64,000 nt of DNA from Prochlorococcus sp. AG-402-B19 (GTDB taxonomy: Bacteria; Cyanobacteriota; Cyanobacteriia; PCC-6307; Cyanobiaceae), in NCBI GenBank assembly GCA_003279615.1, contig QCHM01000004.1, positions 1 through 64,000 on the forward strand, written 5' to 3'. Of the stretch, positions 33,712 through 44,246 are shown piece after piece. The first letter of the stretch is position 1, and every line of letters begins with the position of its first letter. Both the position numbers and the translations under genes were made by a program. The notes under the pieces are model-generated. The model was not told the origin of the DNA, did no database searches, and saw only the letters and a program-made list of their open reading frames with translations.

Positions 33712-35291
33712 TCATTAAAAAATTAGTTGTTTTTGGGACAGTTGGAATCTTAGTCGCTCCTTGTTATGTCTATCAAAAATTTCAAGCGGCAGAGAGATTT
33801 GAAATTCATTTTGATGGAATGTCTATTCCAATATCTATAAAAGAATTGATTGACTGGAGTAATGGTAAGGAAGGAACGAAATCAGAATTAGCCAGTTGGC
33901 TTAATTTACTTGGATTTAAGGATAGAAAAGGGTTAACGAAGTTTTTAAATACTCCCTTGGTAAGAGATAAAAGTATGGCAAGACAAATTTTGAGAAGCTG
34001 GTCAGGTAGAAGATTGCTTGATGAAGTTAGTGATCTAATCCTTATGGATGAAGATAGTACGGGTGAAAGTGTTCTAGATACTTTAGAAAACCTTTTAATT
34101 GAAAAGGATGAGGTAACAACTTTTGATCTTCTTAATTCACTCTCTGTCAGAGCGATTCATATTGATGTTGATGGTTGGATTGAAGTAGCTAATAATTGGA
34201 GAAGTGAATTAAAAAAACAACAAAAATTAGTATCTGATTTGGCGCTTGTTGATGAGATCTCAGGAAAGCGAGATGAAAGAGATCTCTTACCCTTCGAAAT
34301 TAAAGAAACTGAATATGAATTGATACCCTTGATTGTTTCTCATCGAAATGATCCTTTAAATGTTGAGGTTTGGAATCCTTCTTTTAGAGAAAAAAACAGA
34401 AAAAATTGGGTTTTGTTGATGACAGGTTTAGGAGGAGATCGTAATCATTTTAATTGGCTTGCAAGAAGTCTTAGTCATAATGGTTGGCCTGTTGTTGTCC
34501 TTGATCATCCAGGTAGTGACTCAAAAGCCTTAGAAGCTTTGTTAAAAGGGAGACTTTCTCTCCCAGGTGCGGAAGTTATTCCTGATCGAATGAATGATAT
34601 AGATAGTGTTCTTCAAGCAAAAAAGTTAGGCAAGATTGATATTTCATCAGAAAGCGTTGTCTTGATGGGACATTCTCTAGGTGCTCTCACTGCTATTTTG
34701 GCTTCAGGAGCAAAAATAGATGATCAACTAGGTGACAGGTGTCAGAGGGTACTTGATAATCTTTCTCTCACTAATTTATCCTCACTTTTACAATGTCAGA
34801 TTGCAGATATTAATTTGGCAGATAGAAAGATTATGGAAAATCTTTCAGCCATAGTTGGTATGAATAGTTTTGGGAGTTTTTTATGGGAAGACAATTCGGA
34901 TAATCAGATAGAAGTTCCTCTTTTCCTAACTGGAGGGACTTTTGATTTAGTCACACCATCAATTAGTGAACAACTCGGATTGATGCTCGCTTTGAGCTCA
35001 AGTCCATTGAGCAGAGTTCTTTTAATTGAAGGAGCTAGTCATTTTTCACCCATTAGAGTCGATGGGCGGATGCATCAGTCTGAAGGTAAGGACTTATTTA
35101 ATCTAGGAGAATCAATTGTAGGTTATCATCCACTTTCAGTTCAAAGCTTATTGGCTTTTGAGATAATCAACTTCTTAGAAAAGTTAGAAGAAAAGAAGGC
35201 ACTTTCTGCAAAAACTAATATGAATAAAGGTGAGCTTAAATTTCATATTTTGGATAGGAATAGAATTGAAAAACTTGTTAAATTTCAATAG
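33660..35291 (+). CDS. Alpha/beta hydrolase with N-terminal DUF1400-like region
   Basis: FEIHFDGMSIPISIKELIDWSNGKE...LASWLNLL; nucleophile GHSLGALTAILASG. Confidence 0.82.
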   Translation: MGIYPKNCYHYKLRPNSFIKKLVVFGTVGILVAPCYVYQKFQAAERFEIHFDGMSIPISIKELIDWSNGKEGTKSELASWLNLLGFKDRKGLTKFLNTPLVRDKSMARQILRSWSGRRLLDEVSDLILMDEDSTGESVLDTLENLLIEKDEVTTFDLLNSLSVRAIHIDVDGWIEVANNWRSELKKQQKLVSDLALVDEISGKRDERDLLPFEIKETEYELIPLIVSHRNDPLNVEVWNPSFREKNRKNWVLLMTGLGGDRNHFNWLARSLSHNGWPVVVLDHPGSDSKALEALLKGRLSLPGAEVIPDRMNDIDSVLQAKKLGKIDISSESVVLMGHSLGALTAILASGAKIDDQLGDRCQRVLDNLSLTNLSSLLQCQIADINLADRKIMENLSAIVGMNSFGSFLWEDNSDNQIEVPLFLTGGTFDLVTPSISEQLGLMLALSSSPLSRVLLIEGASHFSPIRVDGRMHQSEGKDLFNLGESIVGYHPLSVQSLLAFEIINFLEKLEEKKALSAKTNMNKGELKFHILDRNRIEKLVKFQ

Positions 35292-36307
35292 CTGACTCTT
35301 GGGTCAATATATGCAATAGCGATGTCTATTCCAACACTAATGATGACAACAAGACTTGATATGATAATAACTATTCCTTGCACAACCGGATAATCTCTTT
35401 GATTAATAGCTTCTTGAAGACCTAATGCAATTCCTGGCCATGAAAAAGTTATTTCAATTAAAAGTGCTCCGCCAATTAAAGAAGAAATGGTTAACCCAGT
35501 AATTGTTAAAATTGGGAGTAGTGTATTTGGTAAAGCATGCTTAATAAATATTCTATAATCATTTATGCCTCTACTTTTGGCAGCTTCTATATAATCTTTT
35601 TTTAAAATCTCTTCTAAGTTCAATCTTAACGACCTACTAAATATTCCGCTTAATAATATCCCTAGAGTGACTGAAGGTAATATCAAATGCTTGAACGAGC
35701 TAAAAAACATTTCAATGTTTTTGTTTAAAATACTATCCAAAACCAAGAAACCAGTAACAAATGGTGGGGGACTCATACCTGGTGGCAATCTTCCACCTAT
35801 TGGTAACCAGCCTAGTAATACTGCGAAAATTATTTGAATTAACATCGCTGCCCAAAAAGGAGGGAGAGCATAGGTGCCAATACCAAAAACTCTCCCAATA
35901 AAATCTATCCTTCCTTCGGGTTTGACTGCTCCTAAAAAACCAATTAAATAACCTATTATTGAGGCTATTAATATTGCAAAAAATGCTAATTCTATGCTCG
36001 CTGGTAGAGCTTTAGAAATAATTACTTTTACAGGTTCTTGTGTGTTGAGTGAGATGCCTAGGTTTCCATGTATTAAATCGTTTAAATACTCTAAGTATTG
36101 ATTGATTAGAGGTTTATCTAATCCAAGCTTAATTCTTAGACTTTCTCGGGCAAATTCGTTGGCACGATTTCCCAGAATTGCATCGACAGGGTCACCAGGT
36201 GCGATTCTTAATAATATAAATACTAAGCTTGAAATTATCCAAAGCATTATTGGCAAAAGAGCTAATCTGGAAAAAATATATTTGAAAAGTTCTTTTTTAG
36301 TTGACAA
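35285..36307 (-). CDS. ABC transporter permease (oligopeptide/dipeptide DppB-like)
   Basis: RIAPGDPVDAILGNRA; GILLSGIFSRSLRLNLEEILKKDYIEAAKSRGINDYRIFIKHALPN. Confidence 0.92.
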   Translation of the reverse strand: MSTKKELFKYIFSRLALLPIMLWIISSLVFILLRIAPGDPVDAILGNRANEFARESLRIKLGLDKPLINQYLEYLNDLIHGNLGISLNTQEPVKVIISKALPASIELAFFAILIASIIGYLIGFLGAVKPEGRIDFIGRVFGIGTYALPPFWAAMLIQIIFAVLLGWLPIGGRLPPGMSPPPFVTGFLVLDSILNKNIEMFFSSFKHLILPSVTLGILLSGIFSRSLRLNLEEILKKDYIEAAKSRGINDYRIFIKHALPNTLLPILTITGLTISSLIGGALLIEITFSWPGIALGLQEAINQRDYPVVQGIVIIISSLVVIISVGIDIAIAYIDPRVSY

Positions 36308-36309
36308 AA

Positions 36310-37890
36310 TTAGTCTCTTTGTAAGTTTTTAAGGATGATTAATCCATCTCTAGAGAATTCTGGTCGACTTATATTTTTTAAGGTCCAAGCTTTAGGCTTG
36401 ACTAGCCAAACTGGTAAGTAGGAACTTCCTTTGGCTGCAAGTTTCTCAACTTCTTTTAAAGTATTCAATCTACTTTCACCTTCTAATTCCTCACTTTTTT
36501 CTAAAAGTTCTTGTACTTGATGATTTCCCCAAAAACTACCACTAAAAACAGATTCTCCCTTAAGACAAGTATTATTGTTTATTTCATTACAACTTAATAA
36601 AGGAGTTAAGTATGCCTCTGGATCAGGATATGCTCCAGTCCAATCTAATATAACTGCTTCAAAAGAACCTTCTGATAGTTGTTTGTAAACTGTTGTTGAT
36701 TCAACGCTGTTTAAAGTTATTTTTATACAATCAGATAAATCTCTTTTTATTTGATCTTTCCATGTAAGAGCAAGTAATTTATCCGCGGGCACATTAGATC
36801 TAAATGTTAATGGAATAGTAAGAATATCCGTTGCGCAGTAACCTTCTTTCTTTAATAAATTTCTTGCAAGCTCAGGTTCGTATTTAGCCCATGGTGAAAT
36901 TTCATTGTTTTTGTGTAATTGAGGAGGAACTATTGACCTTAAAGGTTCTCTGGTTCCAAAACTTACTTGCTGACTAATTAGTTCTCTATCAATTGTGTAT
37001 GAAAGAGCTTTCCTGATTGCTTTATTTTCTAATGGGAATGTATTACTTTTAAAGGTAATATATCCAATCTCTATAGGATCACCTTCTCCTGAGTTAAGTT
37101 TATCTTTATTGACCATATTATTTAATGTTACCCTTTGCATATCATCTATTGAATTTGAAATTAGAACATCAACTTCTTTTGTTTTGATTGCACCAAAAAG
37201 AGTACTAGAATTATTATAATTTATAAAATTAATGCCTTTATTTTTTGGCTTTTCCCCCCAATAATTAATAAATGGTTTTATAATTTGTTGACTCGATGTG
37301 AAACTTTCTAAAAAGTATGGCCCTGTCCCAATAAAACCTTTATTGTTAAATTTATCTTTGTAGTTTGAATATGAATTAGGAGAAACTGGTGTTAGATTGA
37401 CTGACGTCAAAAGACTTCTTATAGAACTTGAAGGTTTTTTTAACTTTAAGGTTATGATAAACTCATCTTTGACTTGAATATCTTGTATTTTTTCATTTAA
37501 TAGGTAATTTAAAGTTCCTATTTTCATGAAGCGATTAAGACTAAACTCCATTGCTTTTGCATTGAAAATGCTTCCATCATGAAAAGAAATATTTTCTCTT
37601 AGTGGTATATCTATTAGTAAACCATCCTTACTTATTTTTGGTAAATCTTTAGCTAAAATTGGGATAAGATTTCCTTCATAGTTTATTTTATATAAAGTAT
37701 CACCAACAGCACTTAATATTTGTAATGTTCTGAGAGTATTTGCTTGAGCAGGATCAATTGATTCGATTTTTCCTGCACTTGCAACAATAATATTTTCTCT
37801 TTTTTTATATTGAACGCATGATAATTGAGAGAATATTAAGAGTAAGCTCAATATTTTTAATATGTTTTTTGCACCGTTTATGTTTAACAT
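36310..37890 (-). CDS. ABC transporter substrate-binding protein (family 5, peptide-type)
   Basis: Lipoprotein-like start LLLIFSQLSCVQ; IDPAQANTLRTLQILSAVGDTLYKI; LRENISFHDGSIFNA. Confidence 0.9.
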   Translation of the reverse strand: MLNINGAKNILKILSLLLIFSQLSCVQYKKRENIIVASAGKIESIDPAQANTLRTLQILSAVGDTLYKINYEGNLIPILAKDLPKISKDGLLIDIPLRENISFHDGSIFNAKAMEFSLNRFMKIGTLNYLLNEKIQDIQVKDEFIITLKLKKPSSSIRSLLTSVNLTPVSPNSYSNYKDKFNNKGFIGTGPYFLESFTSSQQIIKPFINYWGEKPKNKGINFINYNNSSTLFGAIKTKEVDVLISNSIDDMQRVTLNNMVNKDKLNSGEGDPIEIGYITFKSNTFPLENKAIRKALSYTIDRELISQQVSFGTREPLRSIVPPQLHKNNEISPWAKYEPELARNLLKKEGYCATDILTIPLTFRSNVPADKLLALTWKDQIKRDLSDCIKITLNSVESTTVYKQLSEGSFEAVILDWTGAYPDPEAYLTPLLSCNEINNNTCLKGESVFSGSFWGNHQVQELLEKSEELEGESRLNTLKEVEKLAAKGSSYLPVWLVKPKAWTLKNISRPEFSRDGLIILKNLQRD

Positions 37891-37929
37891 TTTATAGAAT
37901 TAAAAACAGTACTTTCTTAAGTCTTTTAT

Positions 37930-38148
37930 TTAGTGATTAGGAGATACTTGTTTAATTGATATCTCGAAGACAGGGGAGCCATTTGGATTAAGAGGCCATT
38001 CTCTAACCCAGCATTTTTCATAAGAATTGTCTATTCCTAATACTTGGAAGAGTTCCTCTTGATTATTTAGGTATACACAATCTCCTTGATTAATATTCTT
38101 TTCTATTCCTCTTCTGGCTTTATTAATTACGTGTTTGGATGATTTCAT
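37930..38148 (-). CDS. Small hypothetical protein
   Basis: 72 aa; GDCVYLNNQEELFQVLGIDNSYEKCWVREWPLNPNGSPVFEISIKQV. Confidence 0.6.
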   Translation of the reverse strand: MKSSKHVINKARRGIEKNINQGDCVYLNNQEELFQVLGIDNSYEKCWVREWPLNPNGSPVFEISIKQVSPNH

Positions 38149-38241
38149 AGTTTAGATTCAAAAAGAAATTTAAACTAAAAATTTCTTTTACTATATTTAT
38201 ATAGTTAGCAACTTAATTTTCATTTGACTAGCTTTCGTTAG

Positions 38242-39558
38242 CTAAAGGCAACCCATCGTTGCGGCAATTCTTTTTACTTCAGGCAAGTTTTTTATATCTA
38301 AAAGAGCTTCCTCAAGTTGACCTTGCTTGATCTTGTGAGTAATAACTACTATTTCTGCCTCGCTATCACTTGCGTCGAATTGAACAATAGATTCAATAGA
38401 TATTTTTTTCTGGCCAAAAATAGTACCGATTTGTCCAATTACTCCAGGAGTATCTTCAGTAATTAGTCTTATGTAATTTTTTTTGGTTATTTCTTTCTCT
38501 TCTGCAATGTGGCAAATTCTCCAGCTTTTTGCTGAAAGAAGAGGATCTAAATTAAGGCTTATTTCACTGCTCATTGATTGAAAACCTGCGATATTAAGTA
38601 TGTCTGCAACGACAGCTGATGCGGTTGGACCAGATCCTGCACCTGGCCCGAAAAACATTACCTGGCCAATAGGATTCCCTTCTACAAGGATGGCATTATT
38701 GACTCCATTAACTCCAGCTAATGGATTGTCTTCAGGTACTAAAGTGGGCTCAACCCATATTGAAAGAGGCTGGCTTATTTCTGCTTGAGTTATATTTTTC
38801 CCTTTTTCAGATATTGCCAAAAGCTTAATTCCATAACCTAATTTTCTAGCGTAATTAACATCTATTGCTTCTAGTAGATTTATTCCAGTGGTTGGGATAT
38901 TAGCTCTATTGATTGCTCCACCAAAGGCAAGACCACTTAGAATAGCAATTTTGTCAGCTGCGTCTGATCCTTCTACATCAGCTGCAGGATCACTTTCAGC
39001 ATATCCAAGCTCTTGGGCCTCTCTTAACACATCTGCATAATGAACTCCTTCTTTATCCATTCTTGAGAGGATGTAATTTGTAGTCCCATTTATTATTCCG
39101 CTTACTTTGGTTATTTGATTTCCTCCAAGAGATTGCTTTAGAGGCTCAATTATTGGAATGCCTCCTCCAACTGCTGCTTCTATAAGAACATAAACTCCTG
39201 CGGCTTTTGCTTCATTTGCTATCTCCTCACCATGTCTTGCAATTACTGCTTTATTAGCAGTAACAACAGATTTGCCTGCTCTTATAGCTTGGATTATTAA
39301 TGATTTTGCTGGCTCAATTCCTCCCATCACTTCAACAACTATTTGAATATTTGGATTTTCAACTATCTCAAATGCGTTTGTAGTAAATATTGAATCTGGG
39401 AGAGGTATATCTCTTTTTTTTTGGAGATTTCTAACAGCAACACCTACAATTTCAAGTTCTCCAACTAATGGATGCCTATCATTCGGGTTGCTTATAATAT
39501 TTGCTACACCTTGACCAACAGTGCCTAGGCCAAGTAAACCAATACCAATTTTTTTCAT
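38242..39558 (-). CDS. hom: Homoserine dehydrogenase
   Basis: IGIGLLGLGTVGQGVANII; GIINGTTNYILSRM; C-terminal ACT domain. Confidence 0.96.
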   Translation of the reverse strand: MKKIGIGLLGLGTVGQGVANIISNPNDRHPLVGELEIVGVAVRNLQKKRDIPLPDSIFTTNAFEIVENPNIQIVVEVMGGIEPAKSLIIQAIRAGKSVVTANKAVIARHGEEIANEAKAAGVYVLIEAAVGGGIPIIEPLKQSLGGNQITKVSGIINGTTNYILSRMDKEGVHYADVLREAQELGYAESDPAADVEGSDAADKIAILSGLAFGGAINRANIPTTGINLLEAIDVNYARKLGYGIKLLAISEKGKNITQAEISQPLSIWVEPTLVPEDNPLAGVNGVNNAILVEGNPIGQVMFFGPGAGSGPTASAVVADILNIAGFQSMSSEISLNLDPLLSAKSWRICHIAEEKEITKKNYIRLITEDTPGVIGQIGTIFGQKKISIESIVQFDASDSEAEIVVITHKIKQGQLEEALLDIKNLPEVKRIAATMGCL

Positions 39559-39587
39559 GTTTTTTAGGAGATAATTTTTTGAATGAT

Positions 39588-40055
39588 CTAATGTTCTGTA
39601 TCAGAGATAGTTAGCGAGAGATCCTTTGCTTGAGCTTTCATTTTTAAGAATATGTTTAGAAATCCATTTGCTCTTGATGGCGTCAAGCTTTTGCTGAGTC
39701 CAGTCATCTCAATGAATTTTTTATCTATTGAGAGTACTTCAAAAGGTGTTAGATCATTTAAACCTTTAATAAGAAAAGCCAGCAATCCTTTTGTTATGAG
39801 TGCGTCAGAATATCCTTTCCATTGAATTTTACCATTAATAAGAATTCCAAGAACATATACCTCTGATATGCATCCTTTTACTTTAGTGGTTTCAAGGTGA
39901 AGATCTTCAGTTAGGATTGGCAGGCTTTTTGCTAGCCATAGAATATATTCATAGCGCCTTTTGGGATCCGAAGTTGACTGTAGACGTTCTATAAGACTAT
40001 CTAATGAATCACTTCCGAAAGTATTGATGAAAGATTTTTCTTTGATTTCAGTCAC
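39588..40055 (-). CDS. sufE: SufE-like cysteine desulfuration protein
   Basis: YEYILWLAKSLPILTEDLHLETTKVKGCISEVYV...LTPSRANGFLNIFLKMK. Confidence 0.92.
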   Translation of the reverse strand: MTEIKEKSFINTFGSDSLDSLIERLQSTSDPKRRYEYILWLAKSLPILTEDLHLETTKVKGCISEVYVLGILINGKIQWKGYSDALITKGLLAFLIKGLNDLTPFEVLSIDKKFIEMTGLSKSLTPSRANGFLNIFLKMKAQAKDLSLTISDTEH

Positions 40056-40093
40056 CTCTTCAGATCAAATAATTGATTTATCTTAAACCCTAG

Positions 40094-40684
40094 CTAATTA
40101 TTTGTTGCTTTAATTTGATGCAGACCTTTTTCACTTATCCAACCGCTAAATGGCAAGTCCCATTCATCTCGAGGTAATGGTTTTTTTGATATGCAACTAT
40201 TACTGATAACAACAAATGAGGGTATTGATAACCACAAATCTTGTTGACGTAAACGATCAAAGTATCCTCCCCCATAACCTAATCTGTAACCCTTTTGATC
40301 AATGGCTATGGCAGGGACGAAAAGGATAGAAATTTCATTAGGGCTGATAGCATTTTCTCCTGTTGGAGCAGGAATTCTATTTGAATCAGGCACTACTTGA
40401 TTATCTGACCAATGATGATAAGTTATCCCTTTGGTTTTGGAACTAGAAGGTAAAGCAATTTTTTGATTAGTAATCTCTCTTATAAATCTTATATCAACTT
40501 CACCTTTCAATGGCCAATAAATACCTATATATTTTCCATTAATATGATATTTCCTTAAAAGAATTTGTAATGCGAATTTTACATTAGACTTTATTTTTTC
40601 ATTTACTACTGACGAATTAGAATAACGTATTAAATTATATTCCTTCCTTTTGATTTCTTTCTTTAACTTAATATCTTCATTCAT
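40094..40684 (-). CDS. 5-formyltetrahydrofolate cyclo-ligase
   Basis: IGIYWPLKGEVDIRFI; VPAIAIDQKGYRLGYGGGYFDR. Confidence 0.92.
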   Translation of the reverse strand: MNEDIKLKKEIKRKEYNLIRYSNSSVVNEKIKSNVKFALQILLRKYHINGKYIGIYWPLKGEVDIRFIREITNQKIALPSSSKTKGITYHHWSDNQVVPDSNRIPAPTGENAISPNEISILFVPAIAIDQKGYRLGYGGGYFDRLRQQDLWLSIPSFVVISNSCISKKPLPRDEWDLPFSGWISEKGLHQIKATNN

Positions 40685-40732
40685 GATTTTGTATGAATCA
40701 TTATATCTTAAATAGTTTTAATAGATATTCAA

Positions 40733-41197
40733 CTATTTAAGATATATTCCAGTAAGAGCAATTGCTAACGCATCTGCAGCATCGTCTGGTTTTGGTGGTG
40801 AAGTGATATTAAGTTCATGCATGACGGAATTCAGGACTTCATCTTTATTTGAATGACCATAACCTGTCACAGCAAGTTTAATTTGCATTGGAGGAAATTC
40901 TTGAATAGAAAGATTGTGTTTTCCTAAAGTCATCATTATGACTCCTCGAGCCTGAACAACACTTATTGTTGTGCTGGAACGATAGAAAAAAAACTTTTCT
41001 ACAGCGGCAGAATTTGGACTCCATTTGTTTATTATTGAAGTTAAATCATTAGAAATTTCTAGAAGTCTGATTTCTTCTTTTTTTGTTGCTTTCGTTTCTA
41101 TAATCCCACAATCAAGCATTATTTTCTTTCCTTTTATTTCATCAATAATTCCATAGCCAACTCTTGCAAGCCCTGGATCTATTCCTATTATTCTCAC
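40733..41197 (-). CDS. ruvC: Crossover junction endodeoxyribonuclease RuvC
   Basis: [40 protein letters not shown]. Confidence 0.96.
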   Translation of the reverse strand: MRIIGIDPGLARVGYGIIDEIKGKKIMLDCGIIETKATKKEEIRLLEISNDLTSIINKWSPNSAAVEKFFFYRSSTTISVVQARGVIMMTLGKHNLSIQEFPPMQIKLAVTGYGHSNKDEVLNSVMHELNITSPPKPDDAADALAIALTGIYLK

Positions 41198-42286
41198 TTA
41201 ACTTGATGTCGCCAGTTCAAATTCAGATAGATCATTATTTTCATTTTTTTCGAATACTTTGCAAAATGCTTTAATAACTCTATCTCCAGAATCAACTTGC
41301 TCTAGGGGATCTTTTCGAAGTCTATGTCTTAAAGCTGTTGAGACAACACGAGCAATATCCTCTTCAGTTACTTCTTTCCTTCCCTCAAAAGCAGCAAGGG
41401 CTCTAGCAGCCCTATTCGTAACAATATCTCCTCTAAGCCCATCAACATCAAGTTCACCACATACGGCAGATATTCTTAGCCTGAGATCATCATCGATGCT
41501 TACTTCGTTTAGTAAATTTTGCGCAGCCACCACTTTCTGTTGAAGGGAGTCTTGATTGCCCTGAACTGAATCGCTAAAAGCATCTGGGTTTTTGTCAAAG
41601 GCTGTACGTTGATCAACAACTTGAACGCGAAGTTTTGCTTCCCTAACTGTTCTTACCTCTACACTCATCCCAAAACGATCAAGTAGCTGTGGCCTTAACT
41701 CTCCCTCTTCAGGATTACCTGAACCTATGAGTACAAATCTCGCTGGATGACGAACAGAAATTCCCTCGCGTTCAACTGTATTCCAGCCTGAGGCGGCAGA
41801 GTCTAAAAGAACATCCACTAGGTGATCATCTAGAAGATTGACTTCATCAACATAAAGCAAACCTCTGTTGGCTTTCGCTAGCAGGCCTGGCTCAAAAGCT
41901 CGAACACCTTCACTAAGTGCTTTTTCAATATCAATAGTTCCACAAAGCCTATCTTCTGTGGCTCCTAAAGGTAGATCGACCATAGGGACCTGTTTCTCGC
42001 TTTTTTTTAGGTCATTTCCACTTTCTATTTTTTCTCTGACATCGTTACTTTGAAGATCTGGATCGTCAAGAGAACTGTTGTAAGGATCTCCTTCAACTAC
42101 TTCAATAGCAGGAAGGAGGTCAGCAAGCGCACGAATGGTTGTGGACTTCCCGGTTCCTCTGTCACCCATTATCATTACTCCTCCAATTCTTGGGTCAATA
42201 ACATTTAAAAGAAGCGCTAGCTTCATTTCTTCCTGCCCAATCACTGAAGTGAATGGAAATACTCGGCGTTTTCTAGTTGAACTCAC
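41198..42286 (-). CDS. chlI: Magnesium chelatase ATPase subunit I
   Basis: FPFTSVIGQEEMKLALLLNVIDPRIGGVMIMGDRGTGKSTTIRAL; LLYVDEVNLLDDHLVDVLLD. Confidence 0.97.
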   Translation of the reverse strand: MSSTRKRRVFPFTSVIGQEEMKLALLLNVIDPRIGGVMIMGDRGTGKSTTIRALADLLPAIEVVEGDPYNSSLDDPDLQSNDVREKIESGNDLKKSEKQVPMVDLPLGATEDRLCGTIDIEKALSEGVRAFEPGLLAKANRGLLYVDEVNLLDDHLVDVLLDSAASGWNTVEREGISVRHPARFVLIGSGNPEEGELRPQLLDRFGMSVEVRTVREAKLRVQVVDQRTAFDKNPDAFSDSVQGNQDSLQQKVVAAQNLLNEVSIDDDLRLRISAVCGELDVDGLRGDIVTNRAARALAAFEGRKEVTEEDIARVVSTALRHRLRKDPLEQVDSGDRVIKAFCKVFEKNENNDLSEFELATSS

Positions 42287-42406
42287 TTTCTTATTAGTAG
42301 TAACAAGATTGTTTCATAAGCAGGTCTATTTGGATTGATAAAGTCCAAAAAAAAATGATAATGAAAACCTATCTTTTTACAAAAGTCATTAAAAAACCTA
42401 TGTGTT

Positions 42407-43471
42407 TTAATTGATTTTTTGATGTTGAATTAAAAAAGGAACTAGTTCTGCAGATAAATTTCTTATCAACTCAGGTGATCTTGGGTCATTAAATGGACCT
42501 TTGACTATAAAACTAGCAAAGGCCCTTGAGTTTTGCGGAGTTTGAATTAGAGCAGTATCTGAATAAGAGATTCCAATATCGCCAGTTTTGTTGTGTACTA
42601 AATAACCCTTTAATGAAAGAGAATAGTCAGTGTCTTTTGTTTCTTTCCCAAGACCTCTTAAAATTCCAGATGGTATCAAAGTGTTTGTATTTGATTTTTG
42701 CATGATTTCCCTGAAAAGATCTCTAGAACTAACTTTAAGGAGATAACCACTGTCTACTAGTGCCATTGCCAAGGAGAGATCTTTAGTGGATGTAAGATTT
42801 GTTCCACTTAGATCAGGGAGAAGATTATTTATTTCTGTATTTACCAATCCGATTTCTTTAAAGTGTTGATTAACTTTTTTTATTCCTCCAAGTCGCTTTA
42901 TTAATAAATTAGTTGCAGTATTATCACTAACTCTAATCATTTCAGATGCTATTTCAAATACTGGGAATTTCTCACCAATTTTTTGATAGGCCATCCAACC
43001 AGATCCACTACCAATTGTATCTTTTGTAAGTGTCAACTCTTCATCCCAAAATATTTCACCTCTATCAATCATTTTTAGCAGGACAATAAGTATTGGGACC
43101 TTAATGCTACTAGCAGCAGCTAGTCTTTTATCAGATTGTATTTCTGCATAAACTTGATTGTCTAATAATAAGAAATAACAACTAACATCTAGATCCGGGT
43201 TTTCATTTATAAGTACTTCCCATTTATTCATTAGTTTTTCTAGCCTTTTTAAGCTTCCGAGTTTATTAATATAAAATGATGAGAAGTCATGTTTATTGTT
43301 CTTTAATTTCTTCTCAAAATATCTTCTTGATTTACCTGTTATATTAAGCTTTCTACTTATTTGATTGCTTTGATTGATAGGGCCAATAATTCTTAAAAAG
43401 CTACCAAGTATGATTGATAAGCTTATGCTTGTTAAAAATATATTCGTTAATATTTTAAGATAACTTGCCAC
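42407..43471 (-). CDS. Class A beta-lactamase-like serine hydrolase
   Basis: SSIKVP (SxxK), VSDNTATNLL (SDN), HNKTGDIG (KTG) motifs; N-terminal TM/signal segment. Confidence 0.85.
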   Translation of the reverse strand: MASYLKILTNIFLTSISLSIILGSFLRIIGPINQSNQISRKLNITGKSRRYFEKKLKNNKHDFSSFYINKLGSLKRLEKLMNKWEVLINENPDLDVSCYFLLLDNQVYAEIQSDKRLAAASSIKVPILIVLLKMIDRGEIFWDEELTLTKDTIGSGSGWMAYQKIGEKFPVFEIASEMIRVSDNTATNLLIKRLGGIKKVNQHFKEIGLVNTEINNLLPDLSGTNLTSTKDLSLAMALVDSGYLLKVSSRDLFREIMQKSNTNTLIPSGILRGLGKETKDTDYSLSLKGYLVHNKTGDIGISYSDTALIQTPQNSRAFASFIVKGPFNDPRSPELIRNLSAELVPFLIQHQKIN

Positions 43472-43503
43472 TTTATAAATTAAAGAATATAAATATTTAC
43501 TGT

Positions 43504-44244
43504 TTATTCTAGCTTTTTATTTTTAATTGCCCATCTAGTCTGACTAATTATTCCTCTTATAAGTGCAACTTCATCATCTTTTATTTCGGCTCTTATGAGT
43601 AACTGTTTGATTTTCTTCATTTTGGCTTTATAAGTATGTTTCATCAAGAAACCAATTTCGAGAAGTAAAGTTCCTGTGTCGTTAATGCAATCCTCTAATT
43701 TAATTAAATTAGCTGGTGGGCTAATTATTTTGCTTGGTTTTATTAAATCAATTTTATTAATTTGATTAAATTGATGAAGAACAATTGCTACTGCATGTGA
43801 CAGATTTAATGATGGATAGTTTTCATTTGTATTAAGACTAATTACTTTATTTGCTTTTAAAAGCTCTTCATTAGACAACCCTCGATCTTCTCTTCCGAAA
43901 ACTAAAGCTATATTTTCTTCTCTTTTTGATTCAAGTGCCCAACACAATGCGTCTTTATTAGAACTAAGAGGAATCTCTCCATGATCTTTTCTTCCGCATG
44001 TAGCAATAATTCTTGAGCAGTCTGAAAGAGCTGAATTTAAATCCTTATAGACTTTTGCATCTTCAAGTATCTTTATTCCTTTTACAGCCATTTTTTTCGA
44101 TTCTTGAGCTAAATAATCGCACTTAGGAGAAACTAGTCTTAATTCGTTAACACTAAAGTTTTCACAGAGTCTTGCGACGCTGCCAATATTGATTGTTCCT
44201 GCTGGCTCAACAAGTACTACTTTTAGAGCCTTTTTAGTAGTCAC
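43504..44244 (-). CDS. TrmH/TrmJ-family RNA methyltransferase
   Basis: VVLVEPAGTINIGSVARLCENFSVNELRLV; LVFGREDRGLSNEEL; NLSHAVAIVL. Confidence 0.92.
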   Translation of the reverse strand: MTTKKALKVVLVEPAGTINIGSVARLCENFSVNELRLVSPKCDYLAQESKKMAVKGIKILEDAKVYKDLNSALSDCSRIIATCGRKDHGEIPLSSNKDALCWALESKREENIALVFGREDRGLSNEELLKANKVISLNTNENYPSLNLSHAVAIVLHQFNQINKIDLIKPSKIISPPANLIKLEDCINDTGTLLLEIGFLMKHTYKAKMKKIKQLLIRAEIKDDEVALIRGIISQTRWAIKNKKLE

Positions 44245-44246
44245 TA

